From NCBI GenBank assembly GCA_037833965.1, contig AP031358.1:21522001-21586000 (forward strand): a stretch of DNA of 64,000 nt. Reading direction: 5' to 3'. This document shows positions 51,521 through 63,199 of the stretch, piece after piece; the first letter of the stretch is position 1; each line of letters begins with the position of its first letter. The notes beneath the pieces were generated by a model. It saw only the letters and a list, made by a program, of their open reading frames with translations, ran no database searches and was not told where the DNA came from. The DNA comes from Marchantia polymorpha subsp. ruderalis. Taxonomy: Eukaryota > Streptophyta > Marchantiopsida > Marchantiales > Marchantiaceae. The position numbers and the translations under genes are program-made.

Positions 51521-51957
51521 ATGAACTCCATCAATACTACTACTTGATACTTACTACTACTTCTTGATTTTTAATCACAAAATGATCAAACTTTTCCACA
51601 ATCATATCCGTGAGCAGAATTTTTACTTGTCATAACGTTGCTCACATTCCTACGAGGGCAGAAAATGACGAAGACAAATGGGGTAGTCATGGTCACGGTT
51701 GGAGATGACCAAAGGCTCCTATGTTCTTTTGGCCTTGTCAACGTTGTCTATCACTCAGCCTTCTCATGATGCTGAGAGATAGAAAAATAGAGATTGGATG
51801 ACAATATTACTTAGTTGCAAAGTGTTTCAGAAGCAGATGATTTCATGCAAAAATTTGAGAGAAATTTTTTTGAACATAAAGACTAGTCAAGTGAAAAATG
51901 CATTTAATGTCATTAGATGATATGGAATATATGTAAAACTAGCTCCTGCTTTCGCAA

Positions 51958-52309
51958 TGTAACAATCTTTAGTTAGTTAGAATTAAATTGGAGGTTACTC
52001 AAAATGTTTATATAGTTACTTCAGAGCTCACTAGTCATAGCTACCACGTTAGTGATCCACATGCTTGGTAGGTAGAAAGTAAATGTGTTAGTTGAGAGCG
52101 CCACGTCAGCAATCCATGTGCTTGTTAGGGTTATTTATCACATCATCCATCCACTAGGAGTGAGATGTATGGCGGGGCTGAAATCTTATCTCATTATACT
52201 TGTTGGTAAGAGTAATATAAGGGAGAGTAGAACCATTGTTAACATCTTTCATTTTCAGAGTTTATGTTTCTATCTTCGAGTGAGTTCTTTTCTAAACACT
52301 AGTGTTACA
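51958..52309 (+). repeat. 5' LTR, 352 bp, TGTAACA...TGTTACA ends
   Basis: The ends form a 7-bp inverted repeat starting TG and ending CA. One base after it comes TGGTATCACGACGATC (52311-52326), close to the initiator-Met tRNA primer site. Inside, a 29-bp element occurs twice (52044-52073 and 52102-52130), and a TATA-like AATATAAGGG lies at about 52215. Confidence 0.75.
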
Positions 52310-52310
52310 A

Positions 52311-52326
52311 TGGTATCACGACGATC
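52311..52326 (+). other. Retroelement primer-binding site
   Basis: TGGTATCA matches the first eight bases complementary to plant initiator-Met tRNA 3' ends. It begins one base beyond the LTR end. Confidence 0.7.
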
Positions 52327-52914
52327 TTGCTCTTTCATTTGAGTGTGGATTATACATCATGCAGTAACAAGTCAGTGATGATGGAGTACAGTTTTGAGAG
52401 TGTATAGAAGCTGACAAAGGTAATTGATCTGCTTGTAGAGAGAGGAGGAAGGAGTAAATTGTGGTTTTGCAGATATGGATAGGCTTGATAAGAATCTAGT
52501 ACAGCACTGACCTATTCTTAACCTATTCGATATTCATCTTTGTTGTATGGAGAAACATCATTTTTGGATTTATTTTATGGATTGTTGGGATGCAGATTTA
52601 ATGAATCTCTAGTCATGATGAAGTCAAGAGTACCACTGATTTTTCCAATAGTTAATTATGAAGAGACTTGAAATTATACCATGTACATTCTATACTGAAT
52701 GTTTCATGGATTTAAATCGCGAATCACTCGTACCGGATTATGTAGAGATTAAAACAGATATTGATAGAAGAGATTGTGGAGAAATTTTCTTGTGAGGAAT
52801 TATAGGGAAGAGTACTATAGAGTTGTGATAGAATCACCTATACCTTTTGTGACTCTTTTGTTGAGAGGTCAGATAGTGATTATACTCACTCTGTATTAGA
52901 GTGAATGTGAAAGA

Positions 52915-53910
52915 CATGGGGACATCAATCGATATGGATGATTTTCTTAACACAATCATGGCGGAGATGAAGGAGTTGAGAAAAGCAAAAGTAGATGGGC
53001 ATATCAAGCAGCAAGCCATGAAGTACAAAAATCTTTGCATTAGAGAGTGAGTGAATAGAAAGAGAAAGAATTGGACAAATGGAAGTTGAAACTCAAGTTC
53101 AAGCTTCCCAAGTTCAAAAAAAACCAATTCCTATTGATGCAACATACATCTCTAAGAAATTGAAGATCAAGCAAATCTTTTGCTTCGAATGAGAAACACT
53201 TGTAACACACACACAGAGCGATGGAAGTGTAAGAAGTATGGATAATGAGTATGAATATTCATTTATACCATTTTCATGTTTTTGATTATATTGTTGGAAT
53301 GTTCATGATATTTTATATTACGGATAAAGCTCTCACATGGTTACAACATGAGAGAGAATGCTTTCAGAACAAATGTTACCATTTCGTGAAGTGGAATGTA
53401 AGAAGGATTTGTGGAATTTGAAGCCAAAAGGAAATATTCATGAGTACATTGAAGAATTCTTCAAGTATGTAGATACTCATGAATATCAAGTATCTATCAT
53501 GGACATGGGTGAAGCAGAAGCCTTGGACATGTTCAAACGAGGCTTAGAGTATCTAATTCAAAAGGAAGTGATGAAGAACAATCCATCCACAATGAACGAA
53601 GCAATTGCAATTGCTCAACAAATTTCAGATGCTTATGGTGTCACACACAGTAAACCAGTAAGCAATTTTTGATATCAATTTAGCCCAACACCGATGGAGT
53701 TTGAAAACCTTCAACATAGAATAAGTTTTGCACCAACAAGAGTATCACCCCTAAGATTTAGATGTGAGATTCGACGATTAGAAATTCCAAATTTGCAAAA
53801 AGGTTATGCAAATAATGGAATAGTTTGAATTAAATGAGCATTTTGTGGCAATCATCAATGCTATGCATGTGAACAAATGGATCACATTGCCAAGTTTTGC
53901 CAAATTTGAC
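52915..53910 (+). pseudogene. Broken gag with intact CCHC zinc knuckle
   Basis: Gag-like pieces lie in shifting frames: a start at about 52915 (MGTSIDMDDF), ALTWLQHERE near 53325-53360, capsid-like KGNIHEYIEEFFKYVDTHEY within 53358-53672, and CYACEQMDHIAKFC (CX2CX4HX4C) at 53859-53900. Stops and frameshifts separate them. Confidence 0.75.
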
Positions 53911-54085
53911 CGACACCATGAGAAGGACGGTTCATACATCAACAAACATTCAACAAAATGGAGAGTATAGAGTATGAAGAGTTTGAGGAAGAAATTTTGA
54001 GAAATAAAAATCACCAATAAATTTGCCTCGCGGCCTTATTAATTCCACAAAGTGAAGAAAATGCGAGGTTGAAAGAAGTCAATGG

Positions 54086-54349
54086 TTGAGAGTTCATGAA
54101 AAGAGTAAGAAGCAAACTCAACTAATTGTCATAGATGGTTTGATGGAAGTACACAAGATGAAAGTCCTAATTGATCCTGTAGCAACAAAACATTTTCTAT
54201 CAATGACTGTTACTATGAACTTAGATTTGATGTTGATGAAGGACTTGAGTGAGGAAGTTGAATTGCCGAACGGACAAACTGAAGTGATAGAGATACCACC
54301 ACAGAGTGTAGACATATTTATAGGTAGATACAAGGAGAACATTGAATAA
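54086..54349 (+). pseudogene. Retroelement aspartic protease remnant, active site altered
   Basis: MKVLIDPVATKHFLS aligns with the retropepsin LIDSGAT-HNFIS motif, but the catalytic D-S/T-G triplet reads D-P-V. The fragment ends at a stop. Confidence 0.7.
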
Positions 54350-54604
54350 AGAGTAAGTCGTTTTGCTCGATATGATATTATACTTGGAATGCCATGTATA
54401 GAGCAATATAATCCATAGGTAGATTGGAGTAGAAAAGTGATTACAAGTTGTGATTGGAAGATTAATGGAGATAAAATTACATCTCAAATGAAGAATTTTT
54501 TTCCTCTTCTAATGGATAAAACATCAAATTCTAGAGATGATATATGTTTCCTTGGACTTACTAGAGATATTGGGTCCACGAACTAACTTTACACCATAGA
54601 GTCT

Positions 54605-55150
54605 TTGATCGAAACTTTTATGGAGTATAAAGATGTTTTTCCAGATGATCTACTTATACGATTACCACCAAAGACGCGAGTAGATCACAAGATTGAGGTG
54701 ATACCTGGAAGTACACCAACTTGCAAAGCTCCATATCGTATGACTCCAAACGACTTGGAAGAATGCAAAACTCAAGTGGAGGAGATGTTGAACAAGAGAT
54801 TCATTCAACCAAGTGTTTCACCTTATGGAGTTCTAGTGCTCTTTGTGAAGAACAATGATGGATCTATGAGGCTATGTGTCGACTATTGGGAGTTGAATCA
54901 ATAAACGGTGAAAAAAAATATTCATTACCTCTTATGGATGATTTGTTTAATCAATTTTAATGACCAAAGTACTTCACCAAGCTAGATTTGAGAAGCGACC
55001 ACAATCAAATTTGAATTGAAGATAAAGATGTTCACATAACAACTTTTTGTTCTAGGTATAATTATTTTGAATATCTACTTATGACTTTTGATCTCACAAT
55101 TGCACCATCATTGTTACACACACCTATCATCAAGTGATATGATCTAACCG
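54605..55150 (+). pseudogene. Reverse transcriptase remnant
   Basis: FPDDLLIRLPPKTRVDHKIE, then APYRMTPNDLEE, RFIQPSVSPYG, VLFVKNNDGSMRLCVDYWEL and a stop, then YFTKLDLRSDHNQI in the same region with more stops. The YxDD catalytic box is not present; the sequence jumps to RNase H-like sequence. Confidence 0.85.
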
Positions 55151-55189
55151 TCCTATCAAGTTGGCTACTGACGCATAAAGCATAATGAT

Positions 55190-55500
55190 GGATGACATAC
55201 TTCAATAAGAATGGGAGAATGAATTACATCCATATATTTTCTACGGTGGTGGAGGAACAAAACTATCACACGGTAGAATGAGATGAGTTAGCCATTGTGT
55301 TGGCAATCAAACATTAGAAGCATTACTTAGGTTATAACGAGATTGTGGTGAAGTCAGATCATTACTCCTTGGTTTATTTGGAAATTCAAAAGTATATCTC
55401 TAAATGACAAATTTAATGAGCAGAGTGGCTTCAACATGAAGATTGTGCACGTGGAAGGCAAAAAGCAACTTGCGAATGCTCTCACACGCATGACTTGTTT
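55190..55500 (+). pseudogene. RNase H remnant
   Basis: YHTVE-stop-DELAIVLAIKH-stop-KHYLGY, then VVKSDHYSLVYL matches the Ty3/gypsy RNase H end (ELAIV-AIKHWRHYL, TDHKSL). Stops replace a Trp position and other residues. Confidence 0.75.
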
Positions 55501-55639
55501 GAATCATGTTGTAGAAGTGAAGATTCGGGCAGATTGGTGGAGCAAGATGACACATACCACAAAGTAGTATGAAGAGATCATGAGGATATTACAAGCTGGT
55601 TGGGCAGAGAAGGCTAGAGGTTTGGCGTTCTACAAACAA

Positions 55640-56290
55640 TGTATAATTAATTTCGTAAGATCAAGAATTACACACAATGATTTTACCAAAAAATTATGAT
55701 ACATCCATTGCATGTCATGTGGAAGTTGAGAATAACTTGGAAAGCATACACAAAGTTTACTTTTGGCCCAAACTACGGGACTATGTGGAAACTTTCGTTT
55801 GAAGTTGTGTTGTTTGTCAATAAAACAAGACAAATAATAAAAAACCAACTGGTTTATTACAGTCTTTTCGTATTACCGAACAACGATGTGAACATGTCAC
55901 CATCGATCTTGTTTATGAGTTATAAAAAAATTTATTATGAAATGAATCAATGGTAGTTTTTGTGGACAAATTGAGCAAGATAATTAACATAAGACCAACA
56001 AAAAAAACTGTGACGGCTGCAGAACTTGCTCAATTGGACTTAGATGCGGTTTTTGTGAATCATAGATTAAGCAAAGTATTAATTACTGATAGAGGTAATC
56101 ATTTCACTAGTTTTTTTTGGAAAATTTTGTTTAGTTTTTTAAAACCAAATTAGCAATATCAACACCTTATCATCTTGTGACAGATGGTCAAACAGAGAAA
56201 GCCAATAGAATTGTAGAGTATTTGCTACAAGCATTCACATTAGAGAAGCAAAAAGAGTGAAATACTCTTTTGATTCTTATGGAATTTGCA
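55640..56290 (+). pseudogene. Integrase remnant
   Basis: CEHVTIDLVYEL (first catalytic Asp), VVFVDKLSKI, KKTVTAAELAQLDLDAVF, HRLSKVLITDRGNHFTSFFW (second Asp), then a frame-broken DGQTEKANRIVEYLLQAF. The core is recognisable but split by stops and frameshifts. Confidence 0.8.
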
Positions 56291-56529
56291 TATAACAATT
56301 CTGTAAATGCATCTATAAATGTGTCTCCATTTATCCTCATATATAATGCTCATCACATTACACTATCAATTTTGATGACATTTTCAAAAGGAGAGTAGGT
56401 TTCAACTAATGTAACCGCAAACAACGAGTTTGTGGAAACCCTTGATGTTCAATGGATTAGAGAGAAGTGCCCTCCATTCTCATTATCAATTCCATCAATG
56501 GATTCCCTCTAAACCATAGTGTTATAATC

Positions 56530-57600
56530 AGACAAGGTGTTTATATATGAGAGAAGTTTATATATATTGAAGTGTCTGATTATCATTGGTCAATATCATA
56601 TTTTAGATGTTGGAAGTACTACTGATTCTACAAAAATCCAGCATATTTAGTTCAAATTTAATCCTCATGGAATAGATAATGAGAATAAAATCAAACTAGT
56701 AGACATTTTAGATTGCATAGATCCACTAAAGTTCGCATCATATGTGTACAAGAACATATTTTAGAACTTCGCGATGATGTGTCTTCGTTAGTGTTCCATC
56801 GCGTAAAATGAAATTTCATGGATACTATCAAACAATTTAGGTTTCGCGACATTGTGTTTTCGTTGGGATACCATGGGTTAAAACGAAACTTGATGTTAAC
56901 ATCAAGTAATTTAGTTTCCGCTGCAATACCATCAAGTAAATACATCAGTGAAAGTAACTATAATTTTGTATATTGGTTGAATTTCCATGGCCGCCAATCT
57001 TCAAGAGATCTTCTCTCTTTTTCTAATCACTAACTATCTATCTACTTCTATCATTTTTCTTTTGAAATTCTTGGCCGTAGTCACATTACTATTTTGGTGA
57101 ATGAAGTTTCTACTTTGAATACCTCAAGATACCTACTACCAACTAGTATAAATTGAAGTCCAATATGATGTCTCTTTCTTTCAATTGTAGAGTTTTTTTT
57201 AATATTAAAATGAATCACTTACAAGAACTTGTACATGGGAAGTATTCCATCAAGTAATTGTCTTTTTCTGGATAGAATACAAATACTAACCTCAGATAAT
57301 CATCTCCATGGTGTATGCTTTACTAAATTTAAATAAATGTAAACAAAATTAATTTTAAATTAAAAAAAATTCTCATGATTTTATTTAACTGCAATACTTC
57401 AAAAGTAAAGTAAGAATATTGCCGAATAGTACTTTGGTTAGTCTGTCCAAACTTATATAAATCAAGGAATTAAAAGAGAGGAAATTATGAGCGGGAAAAG
57501 ACCTCACCATAAAAGTCATCTCATATCCTCCAGATTTGTCGACGGCTCTCTCCCCACATTCTAGGAATGTGTTACCTAACATGTCTCCGAATATCTGCAC
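56530..57600. other. AT-rich sequence after the retroelement, with a 73-bp tandem repeat
   Basis: No gene. Two 72-73-bp units, 56768-56840 and 56843-56914, share TTCGCGA-ATTGTGT-TTCGTT, ATACCATGGGTTAAAACGAAA-like sequence and an AATTTAG end. Partial units flank them at about 56735-56764 and 56915-56940. Confidence 0.65.
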
Positions 57601-58006
57601 GGAGATATGTTACACTTCTCATCACAAATAATGAACAGCAATCTTCTTCGCGGGCGTGGCGAGTTTAGAACGACAGGACCTCTAGACTCCGGCCAGCCTT
57701 CTCCCATGCACGGCGGCTGTCATGATACCGGGCAACAAGCACCAAGGGAAGAAACTGGAGCGGAAATATGGGCCGCGCAGGAATAAGTGGTGGATTTTCG
57801 CCGCGGGCGACTGAGGGGAATCGAGTGCTCAGCGTCAGTCACGAGAATGTCGAGCCGTGACTGACTGACAGGCCCCGGCGTGTGTCGCGCGTCCTGAGTC
57901 GGAACCTAGTTCATGAAAGTGCCCGACATCGCAAGCATCGTTCGCGGAGAGAGGCTCGAGAGCTCAGCTTCGTGGGCGGAGTTTCGTTTCGCCAGGTTCA
58001 GGTGCC
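57600..58006 (+). promoter_or_regulatory. TIC55 upstream region
   Basis: Composition switches from AT-rich to GC-rich at about 57640, directly before the TIC55 start codon. Promoter role is inferred from position, with no element called. Confidence 0.4.
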
Positions 58007-60489
58007 ATGGCTGTCTCGGCTGGGGTCGTGGGGTTTCACGAGGCAGCTTCGATTTTAGGGAGGGAGTGGGCGAGTGCGGGGAAATTTGGAGAATTTCAAT
58101 GCGCGAGCGGTCCTGGCCCGAGCGTGACATTCGGTCGCGGTGCGGCCCTCACGAGAAGCGATATCTTCGGCAATGCTTCCTTGAGCTCCGTCTCTGTTCG
58201 TTCGCAGAGTTCGTCTCGTAGTGAGGCCTGCGGTTCTCAATCGTCTAGGAAGCGCTCGGCCCTGTGCGCCATAGCTGATCGCCTAGCGAAGGACTTTGGT
58301 GGAACAGAGGAGAGCAGCAGGGTTTCCACTGAGTCGGATTCTGCGGATGCGAAGGTGAACTACAATTGGGAGGAGCAGTGGTATCCGCTCTACCTGACCC
58401 GGGAAGTCCCGAAAGATGCACCCCTCGGTCTTACCGTGTTCGACCGTAATCTCGTCGTGTTTTACGATGGAGACGGCAAGCTCAACTGCCTCGAAGACCG
58501 CTGCCCTCACAGGTTCACCCCCAACTCACTCTCTCTCACACACACAGCTCAATTTCGACAGCGGGCGTTTTGATCATCCTCACGATAAAATCGTACAGTC
58601 TAGGTCTAACGCGTTACGGAGGAGCTTCATGGACATGCTCTGACGACCCGACAGTCTCTAGCGTCGATCGGTGATGTTCCTTCTGGTTGCCAGTTGGGGT
58701 CGAATTGCGAAACACCGGTTGTGTCATTAGACGTCAAGCAACTGGAATCACCCGATGGTGTCACGAAAGCTTGCTTACCTTCTTCAGCAGGAAAGGAAAC
58801 AAACTTCAGGTGATAACGAAATTGCCACCAGCCACCAGATAATCAAAACTGCTCCATCGTTGCATCTGTTGTTGTTGTGTTGGCAGGGCGGCGAAGCTAT
58901 CGGAAGGGCAGCTCATGGACGGCAGACTCGAGTGCTTGTACCACGGGTGGCAATTTCAAGGCGACGGATCGTGCACCAAAATCCCGCAGGTACCTACCCT
59001 CTCACCATCGCCATCGCCTCCCGCACTCCTCAGTCGCCCCGAACCACAATTCCCGATGTCGATCTTTATCGTGGAAAATGAGTCCTGCTCGCCTCGTGAG
59101 CCCTCTCTTTATACTGAAGCCTCCAAGCGCTGGCGTGAAAAAGAAGCTTCGGCCCGGTGCAATTCAAATCCGAACTCGAACTCGAACTCGAATCAGAGCT
59201 CAAATTCAATTTGATTCAATTCAAGCAGTGTATGAGAAGAAGCTTTGGACCGGTGCAAGTCGATCTCGAATTTGAATATTCGAGCAGTTTATTTATTTAT
59301 TATTTATTATAATAGTGTTGTGATGTGCGCGGATGAACGTTTGTGGCAGTTGGCTCCGGGAGCCAAGATTCCGAAGCAAGCGTGCGCGCGGTCGTATGCC
59401 TTGAAGGAGTCTCAAGGAGTCTTGTGGGTGTGGATGGCGGACCACAGATCGGCGCCATACGACAAGGTGCCGTACTTCGACCACTACGACGTAGAAGGGT
59501 ACGCGGAGTTCGGAGGGGTGCACGTGCTCCCGTACGACTACTCGGTGCTGCTGGAGAATCTGATGGATCCCGCCCATATTCCCATCTCGCACGACCGGTC
59601 CGACGGGCCCAGAAGCCGGAGGGAGTTGGCGGAAGCCATGGTCTTCAATATAACCGAGCGGTCCGACGAGGGATTCGCCGGTAACTGGCACCTGGTCAGC
59701 ACGCCCGAGGTGATGAACTTTACGCGGTTCAGCGCCCCAGGCGTCGCGTACACCGAGCAGAAGAAGGTGCTCCCGGACGGCGTGCAGTTACGGTTCAGCG
59801 CCACCATCCTGTGCCGGCCGGCCGGACAAGGGAGCGCCATGCTGATCATCCGGTTCGGGAACTCGCGGGCGGACGGCAAGACGGCGAGCTGGTTGATGAC
59901 CCGAGTGCCGCGGTGGTACCTGCACATGCGGGCCAGCGTCATCTTCGAGCAGGACATGGCGTTCCTGAGCTCGCAGAACGAGGTGCTGGTCCGGGAGGGC
60001 AAGCCGACCAAGGACCTCTATCTGAACCTGAAGTCTCAGGACGTGTTCGTGGAAGAGTACCGCAAGTGGCTCGACAAGGTCGGGCACGGCATGCCGTATT
60101 ACTACGGCCACCGGACGTTTTCGCCGGCGCCCGTCTCGGCCGTGCAGGAGGCTTCTCCCGCCGGCCTGAGCGCCAGCGCCTCGTCGACGCATCCGGCTAA
60201 GGGAGCCTTCGGACACCGGTACGCGCGCGACCCGACCAACCGGTATTTCCGGCACGTCGTCCACTGCAAAGCCTGCCGGACGGCGCTGCGCAACTTCCAG
60301 GCCGGCCAGAAGGCGGCGCTGGTGGTGGCGGCGCTCTCCGCTGGCCTCGCCGCCGTTTTGTCCAAGCCCGCCAGCCGAGCCGCCTTCGTGGCGCTGGCCT
60401 TCCTCATGGCCGCTGTGCACTGGGCCTGCTCCCGCGGCGTCGCCGCTCTGACCGAGAACTGGTTCCGCCCACACAAAGCGACGTTGTAG
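58007..60489 (+). CDS. TIC55: TIC55, chloroplast inner-envelope Rieske oxygenase, 3 exons, 582 aa
   Basis: Rieske mononuclear non-haem iron oxygenase of the PAO/PTC52/TIC55 family, linked to the chloroplast import machinery and, in Arabidopsis, to hydroxylation of chlorophyll catabolites. Exons: 58007-58512, 58887-58989, 59350-60489, phase-consistent, 1749 nt. Residues 1 to about 95 look like a transit peptide (Ser/Ala/Arg-rich). The Rieske cluster ligands are C166-x-H168 and C185-x2-H188 (CPHR...CLYHGW). Mononuclear iron residues sit in ENLMDPAHIPISHD (N273, D276, H279, H284). The C-terminus has the CxxC motif C509/C512 and two hydrophobic segments (about 520-540 and 546-566). WYPLYLT-EVP-DAPLGLTV, AKLSEGQL-DGRLECLYHGW and DKVGHGMPY identify TIC55 rather than PTC52, PAO or CAO. 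Exon 1 ends inside the Rieske motif at a weak donor, AG|GTTCAC. Confidence 0.95.
59161..59215. repeat. AACTCG simple repeat in TIC55 intron 2
   Basis: About four AACTCG-type hexamers followed by AATTCAA/TTGATTCAA variants, in an otherwise unremarkable intron. Confidence 0.7.
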
Positions 60490-63199
60490 GCAAATTCTCC
60501 CCCTTGCAGTACATACATACCTCCTCCGCTTCGTGTCGAGTCTTCTCCGAGAGCACTCTCGCTCGGCTCCGACGTCTCAATATTGTGCTTCCGAATCAGG
60601 ACGTGGGAGCCGGCCCAGAGATCTATCTGATCGAGCGAGAGTCGGGACTGGTGTGAGAGATCGCTCTTACGCGATCGTTGCAGAAAGTCTGCTGTTACGA
60701 GGTCTCACACTCTTGTCGTCGTAGATGGTCGTTCTGATTCTTCGTAAGCTCTACTGTGTTGCCCGTAATTGGCGCGAGGGGCGACATATCTTGAAATGAC
60801 CTGTTGTAGGAAGAGAGGGACGATTTTTGGTTGTACAATCTACCGTCTTAGCGTCTTGTACACTCATATGTAAAGAAAGCACGTCATTCAATTTACTGAA
60901 TTGCCTCTTTTCCTATTGCGTTCTGTCGCCGATGACACAAGGGTGATTGCGAGATGGTAGATTGGGGGACTGTTCATCGCTGAGAAGTGCCCAACTTTGG
61001 CTTTTTGTCTCATTGTCGAGTCAATGAAATGCTAGACTTTGTAAGAGAGATCGTTAGCCGAGAGACACGAGGCGAAGATAACACTCATTCATGCGTTGCA
61101 GAAGCATTCACAGAATTAACTATCCCTTGCGCACCACTCATACACATGGATCAGGAGTAGACAGGATGGACCTGCAACAAGGATTCTGCACGGTGTGCTC
61201 TTTTGAATCATGTAGAGTCAATGAATGACCAGGAGGATTCGTTAGTGTCAGACACTTAGTCGTGTCGAGGTATCCATGAAGCCATAAAGCGGTACACGAT
61301 GCGAGGAAACGGAGGACGTGGAAATGAATCACCTGGAAACAGACTTTCAAACTTTCCCAGGCTCGTTTGGCAAACCAGGAGGAAGTTCCAAGCTCAGACG
61401 GGACTGCTGAGGAACGACACTCAGAAACCGATGCTCATACAAATCATTTGATGCACTTCAGATTCAAAAGGATGTCTCATTTCCACGTGAAGAGAAGTAT
61501 CGACGAGAGATTGTATGTGGATTTACAAAGTTTTGAAGTGTCTGAAGCCTCTATATAAATGACCGACAGAAAACTTTACGTGATTGCATCGGCAGCAAGT
61601 CGATCGATCCGGAGACTGAGGGTGATCGGTGTCATCTCTCAGGGTGCCCCGACTTGACCTTCGGATGCTTGGGATCGTTTTCATGAAGCATAATTCACGT
61701 GATTGGAGACTAATCAATGACCAGGTCTGATGGAAAGAAAACATTGTCTTCCCATCACTTCGCCAGGAGCCGCAGATTCGCATCTACTGAATCTTGTCGT
61801 CATTACAACGCCATTCAGCGACCTCCAGGCTCTCCACAGTTCATTGGAGAACTAAAGGACGCTGAAAGAGAGGGCTTCGGTAATTTGGTTGATTCTGTGT
61901 GTGTGTGTGGGGGTGGGTTTTTATTTTAATTCTTAACTTCTGTGCATTACTAAACACCTGAGACTGTGATGAAGCTATTTCAACCAGCTTCATATTTATA
62001 AATAGGACATGAATTACACGTTTTGTTGCTTTACGGAATGCAGAAGCATATAAAAAATGCAAAGTTTCTAAAAAATCACATCAAAGAACCATACTTGATA
62101 CAAACAAAACGTTTCCTTCATATTGGCAGAGATTATATGATGTTGGATTCTAGAAAACAACATAGAAGAGAATGCAAGCATCTGCACATTATACAACAAA
62201 AGAAATAGCACAAGCTACACTCTAATGTTAATGATTACAAATTATGCTACTGCAACACTTTTGTTACTTCTAGGTTATCTCCTTGTAGTATGAATTCAGA
62301 GTAGAAAATTTCATGTAGCATTTATCAGCTGCATAGTTGAAGATGTCTAAATTAGTATGAAAAAGATTCTTTATTCAAACTTTGAGATGTTTATATCGTG
62401 TAAAGAACAAGTACATTTCTTTTTAGAACGATGTAGCATGCCAGTTATACGACGAGAATAAATCTCTAGTGTTATAGAGAACACTTACGAGAAGTGGGCG
62501 GGCATCCAAAGAAGTTAAAGAAGTCGAGTTTAAGCTTCTTCAGCAGACTCTGAACATTGCGGTCCGAAGAGGTCAACCATTCATAACGGAATGAAACGGA
62601 ATTGCTCGAACAAAGCCTAATAAACTTCAACTTTCGTAAAACCTATCAACGACCGGCCTGTGACTGACATCACTCTCAGGCAATGGGTTTCAGTTCTGAA
62701 ATATACGATTGTGTGTGGAGAGGAGGTGTTGTATACGAAGGCCATAACCGGCTCACGGTCATTCTGTCTACTTGGAGCTTATCTGGCAGATTAGATCAGA
62801 TTCGAAGCTTATTATCTTCGTAAGTAGTCATGTCACTGGAACCTGTGGCCACTGTTTATTAATCGGGGTGCTTAATCATCCTGTTCGCTATTTCAATATC
62901 ATCTTATAGAAACCTGATCCTGAGAGAGGAACTCTCTGAGGATCAGTGCATCGAATACAACTGCCGTCAAGGTGGCTCTGCTTGTCGGGAACCGAGTTCT
63001 GGTTGTATCATGATGCTCCCTCAGATCAATCACTGGAAGAAACCGAATTGACGTAAACGCTCGACTCACTATCTTCTGCTCAGGACTCGCTTCATGAATC
63101 TCCGAATCCTCATTACGACCTTTACGAAACTCAAATGGGTCCAAACGCCATGCGCGATTTGAAGTCAAGAGAGATTTCTAGCAGTAACCTCAGTCCGCT
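60490..63199. other. TIC55 3' region and intergenic sequence, no recognised gene
   Basis: Mixed composition becoming AT-richer around 61.9-62.5 kb. A GT run lies at about 61895-61912. Open frames are short and motif-free on both strands. Confidence 0.45.

Larger units (their letters stand above)
48900..51957. other. AT-rich block with LTR-like remnants
   Basis: No coding features. It holds diverged direct repeats at 49341-49488 / 49843-50003 and 51069-51135 / 51233-51302, a three-copy 35-bp repeat at 51416-51520, and a TA run at about 50208-50224. A primer-binding-site-like TGATATCAGAGC lies at 49495-49506. Confidence 0.6.
51958..56530 (+). mobile_element. Decayed Ty3/gypsy LTR retrotransposon
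   Basis: Order on the plus strand: 5' LTR, primer-binding site, gag, zinc knuckle, protease, reverse transcriptase, RNase H, integrase. RNase H ahead of integrase, and the integrase motifs, place it in Ty3/gypsy (Metaviridae). Frames are broken by many stops and frameshifts. No full 3' LTR is seen. A short match to the LTR end, TCTAAACCATAGTGTTATAA near 56510-56529, is the best candidate for a 3' remnant. Confidence 0.85.

Noticed and set aside
56410..57614. 3' LTR bounded by TGTAACC (56410) and TGTTACA (57608)
   Set aside because: The interval is about 1.2 kb and its interior does not resemble the 352-bp 5' LTR; the end matches are too short.
58007..60489. Assignment to PTC52, pheophorbide a oxygenase or chlorophyllide a oxygenase
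   Set aside because: DAPLGLTV, LSEGQL-DGRLECLYHGW, the HD motif region and KVGHGMPY are TIC55-specific in my recollection of the family.
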